12,552 nt of DNA from Dehalococcoidia bacterium UBA6627 (GCA_002455955.1 DKLZ01000017.1:1-12552); one strand, 5' to 3'. Counted from the stretch's first letter, positions 1 to 7,415 are shown. Notes: generated by a model not told the origin, from the letters alone. Translations and numbers: made by a program.

Positions 1-1980
1 AGCAATCTGATCGCCGAGGCATCAGGGGGATTGTTGGCTGTTTCTGGTGAAGCAGAAGATCCACCGACCAGAGGGCCTGCGAATCCTGGTTTCAGCATGT
101 CGAGTCTCGCGGCGGCTGCAGGAGCATTGATTGCTCTTTTCGCACGGCAACAAGGGAATGGTGATCCGACAGCGCAGGTCGAAGTATCGATGCAAGAAGC
201 TATTAGCTTCGCAGTTCTGCAGACCTCGAATCCGAATACGTGGACCTGGCGTAGGGAGATACCACAACGACCGGGTATGAGTTCTGCATTTCATTGTGCA
301 GACGGTGGTTGGGCGATCGGCAACGCACCCGCTAGGCGTCTTCATGAATTCGTGGAATTAATTGAAGCAGCTGGTGTCGAGCACTCATTGGATCCTGATA
401 ATTGGCAATCCCACAACCGTGATCGAGCAACTTGGCAGTTTGGTGAAACCCCACTGCGCGACGCTGCTCGCGACTTCGCGGCGCAGGTATCACGGGATGA
501 GTTCTTGGAGCACATTTGGCGACTTGAGGCGGCAGCGATGCCGATCCTGAATTTCGCGGAGATGGCTACCACTGATCATTATCTTGAGAACGAGCAATTT
601 CGAGCAGTTCACCATGATGCACTCGATATTGACTTGAGCTTTGTTTGTAGTCCCGTTGACGGGCTTCTTCGTGGTGCCCGCCCTTTGCCTGCACCAGATT
701 TAGGGTCAGATCAGTCACTTCTAGATGACTTAGTGCAGGGAGACCCAATCCCATCGGCAATAAGTCATCCAGAAGCGAAACCCCTCGACGGGATACGCGT
801 TATCGATCTTTGCTGGGTGCTTGCCGGACCTCTGGGAACGCGCACATTAGCCAATTTTGGTGCTGAGGTGATCAAAATTGAATCCGAGGCGCGACCTGAC
901 TCACTTCGTAACCAAGCATTGCCTGGACTCCGATATCACCCTGATCTAGGTGAAACAGTGAACGATGCCAATACCGGGAAACGCTCGTTGCTTCTCGACT
1001 TGACCACTGAAGCAGGAAAGAATTTATTGCTAGATCTGGTAGCAGAGTCAGATGTTGTTGCAGACAACATGCGCGCTGGTTCGCTTGCGCGCATGGGTTT
1101 TCCTTATGAACGGCTGCGTGAAGTGAACCCCGAGATTGTTGTCGCACATATGCCTGGTCCAGGCAGCTCAGGCCCCTGGTCCGATTTCCGTTCACTTGGC
1201 CCACATCTGCTCTCGGCATCAGGACTTAATTACCTGTGGGGATTTGAAGGACGACCACCTCGAGGTATCGGTATCGCATACCCTGATTTCACTTCGCCGC
1301 TGCTGATGGTGTCCCAGGTTCTTGCCGCTCTCTATCGGCGCGAGAGCACTGGCGAAGGTTGCGAGATCGACCTTTCACAACTCTCTGCCACCATTTCACT
1401 ACTGGGCGCGGATTGGATGCAGTACGCCCATACGGGAGAGCAACCGCCACGTCCAGGAAACCGCGAACCTAATTACGCGCCCCATGGTGTGTTTCCAACT
1501 AGGGGAAATGATGAATGGTGTGCGATTGCTGTTAATGATGATCGGGCATGGGCCAAATTAGCTGAAATGATTGATATTCCTGGTCTGGCAACCGCTTCAC
1601 GTTTCGCTACGCATCATGATCGTAAGAAGAACGAAGATGAACTCGAGGAGATCATCGAATCCTGGACCGCACCGCAAGATCGCTGGGAGCTATCAGCAAT
1701 GTTGCAGGCTGCTGGTATTGCAGCTGCGCCAGTTGAAAACCTGCAGGACATGATGGAGCGAGATCCGGTGATGGCCGAGCACTATCAATGCGTACGTCAG
1801 CCGAGTGATCCGGAGCTGGAGATCATGATCGATCGCGACCCAATTTGGATATCGGGTCACGGACGTGAATTGATTCGCGCACCCATGCGTGGTGAACATT
1901 CGGAATACGTCGTTTGCGATATTCTAGGTCGCTCTCGCGAGGAATTCGATGAACTTATTCTCTCTGGGGTGTTGTTCTAA
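1..1980 (+). CDS. Two-domain CaiB/BaiF (type III) CoA-transferase, 5' end outside window
   Basis: Type III CoA-transferases move CoA between carboxylic acids through an aspartyl-CoA intermediate in the cytosol. The reading frame is open from base 1, so the gene begins upstream; 659 residues are visible. Numbering from base 1, residues 1 to about 70 are the end of a first family domain. Residues 261 to about 650 are a complete second domain opening with the hallmark PLDGIRVIDLCWVLAGP, then GAEVIKIE, NTGKRSLLLDL and GFPYERL. Aligned by eye to formyl-CoA transferase, the catalytic Asp is present in domain 2 (Asp429 in AYPDFTSP, bases 1285-1287), but its counterpart in domain 1 is Phe31 (GFSMSS, bases 91-93). 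Tandem fused proteins of this family are known, usually around 800 residues, which fits the missing 5' part. The substrate cannot be read from the sequence. Racemase-type members such as alpha-methylacyl-CoA racemase share the fold and remain an alternative. The next gene on this strand may be a zinc-ribbon microprotein 47 bases downstream. Confidence 0.9.
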   Translation, partial: SNLIAEASGGLLAVSGEAEDPPTRGPANPGFSMSSLAAAAGALIALFARQQGNGDPTAQVEVSMQEAISFAVLQTSNPNTWTWRREIPQRPGMSSAFHCADGGWAIGNAPARRLHEFVELIEAAGVEHSLDPDNWQSHNRDRATWQFGETPLRDAARDFAAQVSRDEFLEHIWRLEAAAMPILNFAEMATTDHYLENEQFRAVHHDALDIDLSFVCSPVDGLLRGARPLPAPDLGSDQSLLDDLVQGDPIPSAISHPEAKPLDGIRVIDLCWVLAGPLGTRTLANFGAEVIKIESEARPDSLRNQALPGLRYHPDLGETVNDANTGKRSLLLDLTTEAGKNLLLDLVAESDVVADNMRAGSLARMGFPYERLREVNPEIVVAHMPGPGSSGPWSDFRSLGPHLLSASGLNYLWGFEGRPPRGIGIAYPDFTSPLLMVSQVLAALYRRESTGEGCEIDLSQLSATISLLGADWMQYAHTGEQPPRPGNREPNYAPHGVFPTRGNDEWCAIAVNDDRAWAKLAEMIDIPGLATASRFATHHDRKKNEDELEEIIESWTAPQDRWELSAMLQAAGIAAAPVENLQDMMERDPVMAEHYQCVRQPSDPELEIMIDRDPIWISGHGRELIRAPMRGEHSEYVVCDILGRSREEFDELILSGVLF

Positions 1981-2027
1981 CGGTCCGGTGATTGCTGATT
2001 CAACCTCACTGGATTCCATACTGGTTC

Positions 2028-2177
2028 ATGATGAATTTTGATGCGTCGACAGAGGTAATAAGCTATTGCGGTGCATGTAGCGGTTTGAAGCCCAGAGCTC
2101 TGTTTGGTTACGACGTGTCATATGAGTCCGGTCAGGTTCACCTAACTTGTGTAAGATGCGGCGCATTACTGTTTTAA
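2028..2177 (+). CDS. Possible 49-residue zinc-ribbon microprotein
   Basis: A short frame lies between the CoA-transferase stop and the DUF1800 gene. From the ATG at 2028 (a second ATG follows at 2031) it encodes 49 residues with two CxxC knuckles, Cys14/Cys17 and Cys41/Cys44. The second sits in TCVRCGALLF, the usual tail of a rubredoxin-like zinc ribbon. The frame can be extended to a TTG at 1992, but the added residues look non-native. No convincing Shine-Dalgarno sequence precedes either start, which weakens the call. In favour are the exact knuckle spacing, the stop just before the next gene's ribosome-binding site, and the fact that the same strand carries all surrounding genes. A structural zinc-binding role is inferred from the cysteines only. 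It could be a chance frame. Confidence 0.45.
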   Translation: MMNFDASTEVISYCGACSGLKPRALFGYDVSYESGQVHLTCVRCGALLF

Positions 2178-2211
2178 GGTAGGTTACGGCAGTATTCGGC
2201 TGGGAGGACAC

Positions 2212-3609
2212 ATGGCTGATGATCAGATCGAACTAATGGCGCATTTGATGCGACGTGTTGGAGTTGGTGCTAGGCGTGATGCTCTCGAGGTACTTGCTGA
2301 ACGCCCTTATGAAGATGTTGTTGAGGAATTACTCCATCCGGATGAGCTGACTGACCCTGATCAGGATGTATTTGACCGGTACTTGCCGGTACTGCTAGCC
2401 ACTGAATTGCCAGAATCCCCCGGATCACGGTGGATTTACAACATGGCTAATGGACCGCGACCTCTGCGTGAGAAGATGGCACTTTTCTGGCACCACGTGT
2501 TCGCAACCGCATGGTTCAAAAGCTCTCATGCTCGCGCAATAACTGCGCAAATTGAACTCTTCCGAGAAAACGGACTCGGGAGCATGAGGCAGATCTTACT
2601 GGATCTGTCTCGAGACCCGTGCATGATCGACTGGTTAGATAACTCTGAGAATCACGCACATGCGAACAACGAGAATTACGGTCGAGAACTTCTAGAATTG
2701 TTCTCCTTGGGTATTGGTAATTACACCGAAGACGATGTGAAGGCTGCCGCCCGAGCGTTCACAGGCTGGACCTTCCAGCAGCCGTGGCCACGCTATCCGT
2801 ATAGCGAAGGAATAGCACCTATCTTTAAGTTTGACGAAACAGATCACGATTTCGAAGAGAAGACATTCCTAGGACAGACCGTCTTTGATGGTGAAGATGT
2901 GATTAACGTCATCGTCAAGGAAGAGGCATGTGCCCGATTTATATCAAGACACCTATACAACTTCTTTGTTGCTGACGAACCGGGGGTGGCCTCCTGGGTT
3001 GCGACTCCACCACGCGATCAGGATGCGATCGATATTCTCGTTGCTACGTTTGTTGATTCTGATGGTGATATCCGCGAGGTAATGCGAACGCTACTTAACT
3101 CTGAGTTTTTCAAGGAAGCTCGATTTCAACGAGTGAAGAGTCCGGCGGAGTTCGTCGGTGGTGTGGTAACGCTAGCAGGTACGCCTCAGTTTCCTGATTT
3201 TAGTACAACAGAACTTTGGCGGGCGACGATGCTGATGGGTCAGGCTTTGATGAACCCATCGTCGGTTGAAGGTTGGCATACCGGTCAAGAATGGCTTGAT
3301 TCAGGAACGCTGACCGAACGAGTGAATTTCGCAGTGAAAAACCTAATGGATACATCGAATCCGGGAGTAGCTTCGATCATTGAGAGAGTTGCCGCCTCCG
3401 GTGATGCTACGCCTGATGAGTTCGTCGAGCGATGCCTCGACATGTGCGGCCCACTGCAGTTCAGTGAGGACTCGCGAGCAACGTTGATCGACTTCGCTGA
3501 GCAAGGAGGATTGTTGTCGTTTAGAGAAGGTGTAACCGAGGAAGTCGAAGGGCGTATCGGTCGAATGGTACAGCTGATCGTTTCCGCACCCGAATATCAG
3601 TTCGCTTAG
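2212..3609 (+). CDS. DUF1800 family protein
   Basis: This 465-residue protein belongs to the DUF1800 family, whose biochemical activity is not established. Family signatures run in order: an N-terminal helix-rich start with LMRRVGVGARRDALEVL, FWHHVFATAW near residue 85, ENYGRELLELFSLG at 154-167, and KAAARAFTGW ending at residue 186. The start is an ATG with a strong Shine-Dalgarno GGGAGGA (2202-2208) three bases upstream of it. The first residues (MADDQIELMAHLMRR) are charged, so there is no signal peptide. It is the first gene of a three-gene operon; the DUF1501 gene starts eight bases after its stop. DUF1800 and DUF1501 proteins are very often neighbours in bacteria and are thought to act together, although their joint role is unknown. 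Confidence 0.93.
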   Translation: MADDQIELMAHLMRRVGVGARRDALEVLAERPYEDVVEELLHPDELTDPDQDVFDRYLPVLLATELPESPGSRWIYNMANGPRPLREKMALFWHHVFATAWFKSSHARAITAQIELFRENGLGSMRQILLDLSRDPCMIDWLDNSENHAHANNENYGRELLELFSLGIGNYTEDDVKAAARAFTGWTFQQPWPRYPYSEGIAPIFKFDETDHDFEEKTFLGQTVFDGEDVINVIVKEEACARFISRHLYNFFVADEPGVASWVATPPRDQDAIDILVATFVDSDGDIREVMRTLLNSEFFKEARFQRVKSPAEFVGGVVTLAGTPQFPDFSTTELWRATMLMGQALMNPSSVEGWHTGQEWLDSGTLTERVNFAVKNLMDTSNPGVASIIERVAASGDATPDEFVERCLDMCGPLQFSEDSRATLIDFAEQGGLLSFREGVTEEVEGRIGRMVQLIVSAPEYQFA

Positions 3610-3617
3610 AGAGGACC

Positions 3618-4787
3618 ATGATGACAACCAAGATTCAGAAACCACCAGTGCTAGTAGTAATCCAACTGTCCGGGGGGTTGGATTTTATGAACACATTGAT
3701 TCCTTACCAAAATGGGATTATCCGCGATGCTCGTCCTGCCCTCAGTTTGCCAATGGAGGACACCTTACCCCTTGACAACGACCTCGCATGGCATCCGGCA
3801 GCAAAAGCGCTGAAGGAGCTCTACGATGCAGGCAATGTAGCTGTCGTCCAGGGTGTTGGATGGGAGCATCTCGGAGGACCTGGTGCAGACCGTTCGCATT
3901 TCCGTGCCACTGATATCTGGCATACCTGCGATTCCGCCAAGATCGGTACCGAGGGATGGCTCGCAAAACTGATTCGGGAATTCGATCCATTGTCAGAAAA
4001 TCCAGTCACCGCTGTGAACTTCGGTCTTGGCTTACCCCGTGCGCTTGCGGCGTCGGGCGTTACGGTGACTTCGATCGGTAATCTCGACAAGTTTGGGTTG
4101 ATGACTGATATCGAACAGGAAGAAGAGCGCGCCGAAGATATCGATATCTTCAAACGCCTGTATACACCCGGATTAGGTAACGGGATGGTACAGGACTACT
4201 TGGCGCAGACTGGCACGAGCGTGCTTAAGAGCGCGGACATGCTAGCCGACGCGCCAACTCAATACTCCTCGGATGTCGAGTACGCGAGTAATCCTATCGC
4301 CGAAGCTCTCCGTGATGTCGTGCGAGTACACACGGCAGGACTTGGTACTCGAATTTTTTACACTCAGCATCAAGGCTACGACCATCATTCGGGTGAGGGG
4401 ATTTTATTTCCGAAACTGGTTACCGAGCTCACCGAAGCGATCAGCGATTTCATGCAAGACCTACGGAACCACGACGCATCTGAAGAGGTGACGATCCTGG
4501 TCTTCACGGAGTTTGGGAGACGGATCAGAGATAACGGTTCAGGGACCGATCATGGTTCTGGCGGTGGCTGTTATCTGATTGGCGACGGTGTCGAAGGAGG
4601 CCTTTACGGAGAATACCCCTCCCTCGAACCTAAGGACTGGCTCTATGGCGAGGATCTCCAGCACACGATCGACTTCCGCAGTGTTTACACCACGGTTCTT
4701 GAACAGTGGATGGCGGTGGATGCAAATCCGATCGTGGGTGGGAATTTCGAGCAAATTCGCCCCTACAAGACAGAGGTGGCTTTATGA
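3618..4787 (+). CDS. DUF1501 family protein (alkaline phosphatase/sulfatase-like fold)
   Basis: This 389-residue protein is a DUF1501 member, a family placed in the alkaline-phosphatase/sulfatase superfamily. Visible signatures are QLSGGLDFMNTLIPY near the N-terminus (Gly19-Gly20-Leu21-Asp22), HFRATDIWH, the YDHHSGEG segment, FTEFGRR at about 296-302 and the metal-site-like GTDHGSGGG with Asp311 and His312. It ends with a GGLYGEYP stretch typical of the family. The Shine-Dalgarno GAGAGGA (3608-3614) overlaps the upstream stop and serves ATG 3618 or 3621. Many members carry a Tat signal; here the start (MMTTKIQKPPVLVVIQLSGG) has no twin arginine and goes straight into the first core strand, so the protein is probably cytosolic. 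Its stop overlaps the NHL gene start in an ATGA, implying coupled translation. The substrate is unknown. Confidence 0.93.
   Translation: MMTTKIQKPPVLVVIQLSGGLDFMNTLIPYQNGIIRDARPALSLPMEDTLPLDNDLAWHPAAKALKELYDAGNVAVVQGVGWEHLGGPGADRSHFRATDIWHTCDSAKIGTEGWLAKLIREFDPLSENPVTAVNFGLGLPRALAASGVTVTSIGNLDKFGLMTDIEQEEERAEDIDIFKRLYTPGLGNGMVQDYLAQTGTSVLKSADMLADAPTQYSSDVEYASNPIAEALRDVVRVHTAGLGTRIFYTQHQGYDHHSGEGILFPKLVTELTEAISDFMQDLRNHDASEEVTILVFTEFGRRIRDNGSGTDHGSGGGCYLIGDGVEGGLYGEYPSLEPKDWLYGEDLQHTIDFRSVYTTVLEQWMAVDANPIVGGNFEQIRPYKTEVAL
4134..4151. repeat. Perfect 18-bp palindrome inside the DUF1501 gene
   Basis: The sequence GAAGATATCGATATCTTC equals its own reverse complement over all 18 bases. It codes for Glu-Asp-Ile-Asp-Ile-Phe, so frequent GAT and ATC codons could produce it by chance. 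No function can be inferred from the sequence alone. Confidence 0.6.
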
Positions 4788-5863
4788 CCTCGAGCCCAGA
4801 TGGTTCCTCGACTAACGGCGCTAGTCAAAATGGAGATTTTGCAGCACTCCTCCGCGCGGGTTTTCCCTACGAGAAAACGCTAGGTCGGCGGGCGGTCACA
4901 TTTAGTCCTATTGATCTGGCTGTCACCAAAGACAAGGCAGTTTATTTCCTCGGACGTGGGCCATTTATTAAGGGAGGGCAACTGATAGCCATCAGTGATG
5001 ACGACGAAGAATTAGGAATAATCCGTCGTCGTGATCTCGAACCTGGTGAGCCGCCGATGAATTCTGGTTGGAAATGGCCGGTTGGGATTGTCCTTGACGC
5101 CGAAGAACGATTGATTGTTTCAGATGAGGCAGAGGACACGATTACTATCGTGACCAAGGACAGTGAGATTGTTGCCGAATGGGGGGAACACGGCTCTGAT
5201 CCCGGGCAACTCGATCGACCGGCGCATATGGTAATCGATGCAGAAGGCTTACTGTTGGTGGTCGACACTATGAACCATCGTGTGCAGCGATTCACCCTTG
5301 AAGGTGAGTATGTCGACGGGTTTGGTTCCTTCGGTGATGCACCCGGACAGTTCAACATGCCCTGGGGGATCGCACTGGATTCTGAAGGCTGTATCTATGT
5401 TGGGGATTGGCGTAATGACCGTGTGCAGAAGCTTACGCCCACGGGTGAACCTTTGATGCAAATTGGTTCGAGCGGTGATGGAGAAGGCGAGCTCAATCGT
5501 CCAGCTGGTGTCGATGTCGACCAGCACGGTGATATCTATGTTGCCGATCGCGGCAATAATCGTGTCATGCTCTTTAACCGTGACGGCAGGTATGTCGAAA
5601 GATTTTTCGGTGATGCCACGGTTTCGAAATCGGGTTTGAAATATTTGCTTGAGAACAGCCTTCCATTGCGCCTGCGTGACATGGCGATTCTGGAAGAGCA
5701 GAAGCGATTTATGGCGCCAGCATCGGTTCGGGTAATTGACGACCGCATGTACGTTGCAGATTACTCGTACAACCGAATCCAGATTTATCGCAAAGAGGCT
5801 TACCCATTGACTGCAGACCAAATCCTGCCTCATCCGGGTAAACCAACTCTGGCGACTACCTAA
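4784..5863 (+). CDS. NHL-repeat beta-propeller protein
   Basis: The 359-residue product has a series of NHL repeats expected to close a six-bladed beta-propeller. Repeats start at about residues 42 (degenerate), 98, 145, 192, 239 and 312. The clearest carry MNHRVQRF, RNDRVQKL and GNNRVMLF, each following a DxxGxxYVxD-like strand. Such propellers usually bind proteins, RNA or small ligands; the partner is unknown. The frame is open further upstream (an ATG at 4706), but the chosen ATG at 4784 overlaps the DUF1501 stop as ATGA. It is preceded by AGAGGTGG (4772-4779), whereas the extra upstream residues lie wholly inside the DUF1501 gene and resemble nothing. The N-terminus is polar and low-complexity (MTSSPDGSSTNGASQ), without a signal peptide. 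As last gene of the DUF1800-DUF1501-NHL operon it may give the pair a binding or scaffold surface; this is inference. Confidence 0.9.
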   Translation: MTSSPDGSSTNGASQNGDFAALLRAGFPYEKTLGRRAVTFSPIDLAVTKDKAVYFLGRGPFIKGGQLIAISDDDEELGIIRRRDLEPGEPPMNSGWKWPVGIVLDAEERLIVSDEAEDTITIVTKDSEIVAEWGEHGSDPGQLDRPAHMVIDAEGLLLVVDTMNHRVQRFTLEGEYVDGFGSFGDAPGQFNMPWGIALDSEGCIYVGDWRNDRVQKLTPTGEPLMQIGSSGDGEGELNRPAGVDVDQHGDIYVADRGNNRVMLFNRDGRYVERFFGDATVSKSGLKYLLENSLPLRLRDMAILEEQKRFMAPASVRVIDDRMYVADYSYNRIQIYRKEAYPLTADQILPHPGKPTLATT

Positions 5864-5913
5864 GTCCTACCGCTTGAAGGTATCTGAGTGAAATTGTGAC
5901 TGTTAATACCTCT

Positions 5914-5937
5914 GACCAGAGATGTATGGTTCTGGTC
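5914..5937 (+). terminator. Hairpin between convergent operons, possible terminator
   Basis: Arms GACCAGA (5914-5920) and TCTGGTC (5931-5937) are exact complements around a 10-base loop, 50 bases after the NHL stop. The following bases (CTTTGG) lack a proper T-run, so this is not a textbook intrinsic terminator. The convergent 165-base gap (5864-6028) shows no other gene or clear signal. Confidence 0.35.
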
Positions 5938-6028
5938 CTTTGGAGGGCAACTCAGTCAACTCGCATTCGATTGGATGGTCAGTCAGGGAGAGACATCCTC
6001 GAGTAAGAGATCGTTCGCTTATCGATAC

Positions 6029-6634
6029 TTAATCGCATCTGAGTTGCGTCGATGAGATGTCTGAACGGAAGAGTACTTCGGGCAAACCTTCGAACATTGA
6101 GGAAAATGCAGCAGGAAGATCTGCATCATCCAAAGTGCGAAACGAACCCTGATAGTTGCGACCGGCAACGAGGAAGTGGATGTCATAACTTTGCATCTCT
6201 TCTAAGGCAGCGATCATTTTCTTCTGGTCATTGTCGTAGTATTGAGCAGCAACGAGACGGATGGCAGTATCCCAGCCGATTACAAATCTGGAACCGGGAA
6301 ACAAGCGCGCTTTTTCGACGAAACGTGGTGCTCTTGTCAGGAGCACCGGTCCTGCACCCTCGAACTGTGTCAAGCGTTGCCGTATCTCGTCCGCGCTGAG
6401 TGTTGGTTTATCAACGTTCACGATAGCTAATTCGTAATGTACTTCCTGAGCCAAAAAGCTTGAGGCGACACGGGCGAGTTGCTGGTGACCGTGATGGAGA
6501 GGGTTGAATGAACCAGGTAGCAGTGGAGTCCTTACTGCTACTTCTCCTTCTATTTCGATGTGACTTGTGGTATCGACGAGCAGCCATCGGGGACCGTCTT
6601 TCTTGAGAAGGGCATCGATCTGGTCGGTTGTCAC
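6029..6634 (-). CDS. HxGH-type nucleotidyltransferase (NadD/cytidylyltransferase-like)
   Basis: The 201-residue protein has the core signatures of the HxGH nucleotidyltransferase superfamily, enzymes that transfer NMP from an NTP to a phosphorylated acceptor. GSFNPLHHGH at residues 41-50 is the nucleotide-binding motif, and ISSTQLR at 193-199 is the C-terminal motif that contacts the triphosphate. Between them are NVDKPTLS, FPGSRFVIGWDTAIRL and FLVAGRNYQG. These middle segments closely recall, from memory, the C-terminal half of an Arabidopsis protein (At2g01220) that fuses a CinA-like domain to a nucleotidyltransferase. The acceptor is unknown; nicotinate mononucleotide, pantetheine phosphate or another sugar/alcohol phosphate are possible, and it is not a standard NadD or CoaD by its flanks. 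It starts with GTG overlapping the upstream gene's stop as GTGA. An AGGA (complement of 6640-6643) lies five bases ahead, so the two are almost certainly co-translated. Confidence 0.85.
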   Translation of the reverse strand: MTTDQIDALLKKDGPRWLLVDTTSHIEIEGEVAVRTPLLPGSFNPLHHGHQQLARVASSFLAQEVHYELAIVNVDKPTLSADEIRQRLTQFEGAGPVLLTRAPRFVEKARLFPGSRFVIGWDTAIRLVAAQYYDNDQKKMIAALEEMQSYDIHFLVAGRNYQGSFRTLDDADLPAAFSSMFEGLPEVLFRSDISSTQLRCD

Positions 6635-7203
6635 GACGTTCCTTTTGTGCGCGCGCGGTCGCTAATGACTTGTTCGCCAGCTAATAACGGTAAATTGAGT
6701 CTTGAATTGAGACCGGTCGCTGCGGCCAGGCAGTTGAGGATGAGTCGACTAACAAGGTTTTCCTCGCCATCGCGATCTCGTGCGCCCTTTTTCAAATTGA
6801 GGGTATGAGTGATGATTTCACCATTGCCAATATCGACGCTCACGAAAGCGCAGTGGTCACCTTTCCGTGTGCGATCCGTCGCGATAGCTGCTGCGCAGCC
6901 GAGTCCGATGAGTTTTTCGGAACTGTTGCTCGCGAGCTTAATTGAACGGCTGCGTGCCGATTCTGCCAGTGCGGACGCGACCTCGAGTGAGGCGAATTCT
7001 TTCGGTTCGAATCCGATGTAGTCCACCGTCGACGATGAAGCATAGGGAACATTGGCTTCAAGCACTGTTCTCGAAGCACCGGCGACACCGAGCAACCATG
7101 AGATCGCTAGACTGCCGGCCCCAGTGGCGGTCACTATTACAAGTGCCGGATGGGCATGCAGTTCTTCGACTAGTGTCCTGACGTCCTGATCCATCGATGT
7201 CAT
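6631..7203 (-). CDS. CinA-C-like (nicotinamide-nucleotide amidase fold) protein
   Basis: This 190-residue product resembles the C-terminal domain of CinA/PncC, which deamidates nicotinamide mononucleotide. The match is seen in ATGAGSLAISWLLGVAGASR, then VLEANVPYASSS, and in a GLGCAAAIATDR segment followed by KGDHCAFVSV. The canonical PncC start of the active site (AES-C/S-TGG) reads VTATGAG here, and the usual VVxYSNxxK segment lacks its Lys, so amidase chemistry may be lost or changed. The same altered residues occur, as I recall, in the N-terminal half of plant At2g01220-type proteins, suggesting a distinct subfamily. The ATG at 7203 has no Shine-Dalgarno; a second ATG at 7194 would remove three residues. 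The downstream nucleotidyltransferase overlaps its stop. The pair may handle a nicotinamide-type or other nucleotide together, which is inference. Confidence 0.75.
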   Translation of the reverse strand: MTSMDQDVRTLVEELHAHPALVIVTATGAGSLAISWLLGVAGASRTVLEANVPYASSSTVDYIGFEPKEFASLEVASALAESARSRSIKLASNSSEKLIGLGCAAAIATDRTRKGDHCAFVSVDIGNGEIITHTLNLKKGARDRDGEENLVSRLILNCLAAATGLNSRLNLPLLAGEQVISDRARTKGTS

Positions 7204-7210
7204 GATTAGT

Positions 7211-7240
7211 ATCGTAGATTGTAGAAACGGTCCGGTTCCA
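7211..7240 (-). promoter_or_regulatory. Weak candidate promoter for the CinA-like gene
   Basis: On the minus strand TACGAT (complement of 7211-7216) lies seven bases before the ATG at 7203, the spacing expected for a -10 box of a leaderless mRNA. The best -35 (TGGAAC, complement of 7235-7240, 18-base spacer) is poor. The absence of a ribosome-binding site supports a leaderless start. Confidence 0.3.
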
Positions 7241-7330
7241 CCCTGACCCGTTTCGTTTCAATCGATATGCAGTTACTTCGAACATTCACCGTGGATGATT
7301 CGGATGACCTTTTGTCTACTTTTGACATGG

Positions 7331-7348
7331 TTATCGATGCTTATCGAT
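7331..7348. repeat. Tandem TTATCGAT pair in the divergent intergenic region
   Basis: TTATCGAT occurs at 7331-7338 and again at 7341-7348, ten bases apart, so both copies face the same side of the helix. Each contains the palindrome ATCGAT. The pair begins four bases after a TTGACA (7322-7327) and lies about 50 bases upstream of the likely GMC promoter, which would suit a regulator site. ATCGAT is common throughout this window, so the link is only suggestive. Confidence 0.4.
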
Positions 7349-7379
7349 CAAGGATGTTCGCTGACTTTTTGGTGAAAGT

Positions 7380-7408
7380 TCGACATCTTCTTGTCTGTGC
7401 ACTAAATT
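7380..7408 (+). promoter_or_regulatory. Likely leaderless promoter of the GMC operon
   Basis: TCGACA (7380-7385, five of six matches to TTGACA) and TAAATT (7403-7408, four of six to TATAAT) are separated by exactly 17 bases. The -10 box ends seven bases before the ATG at 7416, so transcription would start at or next to the A of the start codon. No Shine-Dalgarno sequence exists in front of this ATG, and an in-frame TGA at 7362 leaves no better upstream start. Confidence 0.55.
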
Positions 7409-7415
7409 CCTCTGC

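Noticed and set aside
872..1219. 115-codon open frame on the minus strand
   Set aside because: It is antisense to the conserved second domain of the CoA-transferase and has no recognisable content.
4706..4783. Upstream ATG extending the NHL protein by 26 residues
   Set aside because: The extension lies inside the DUF1501 gene, and the ATGA overlap with a Shine-Dalgarno at 4772-4779 favours the start at 4784.
5249..5833. 194-codon open frame on the minus strand
   Set aside because: It lies fully antisense to the NHL-repeat gene, whose repeats are unmistakable, and its own translation shows no family features.
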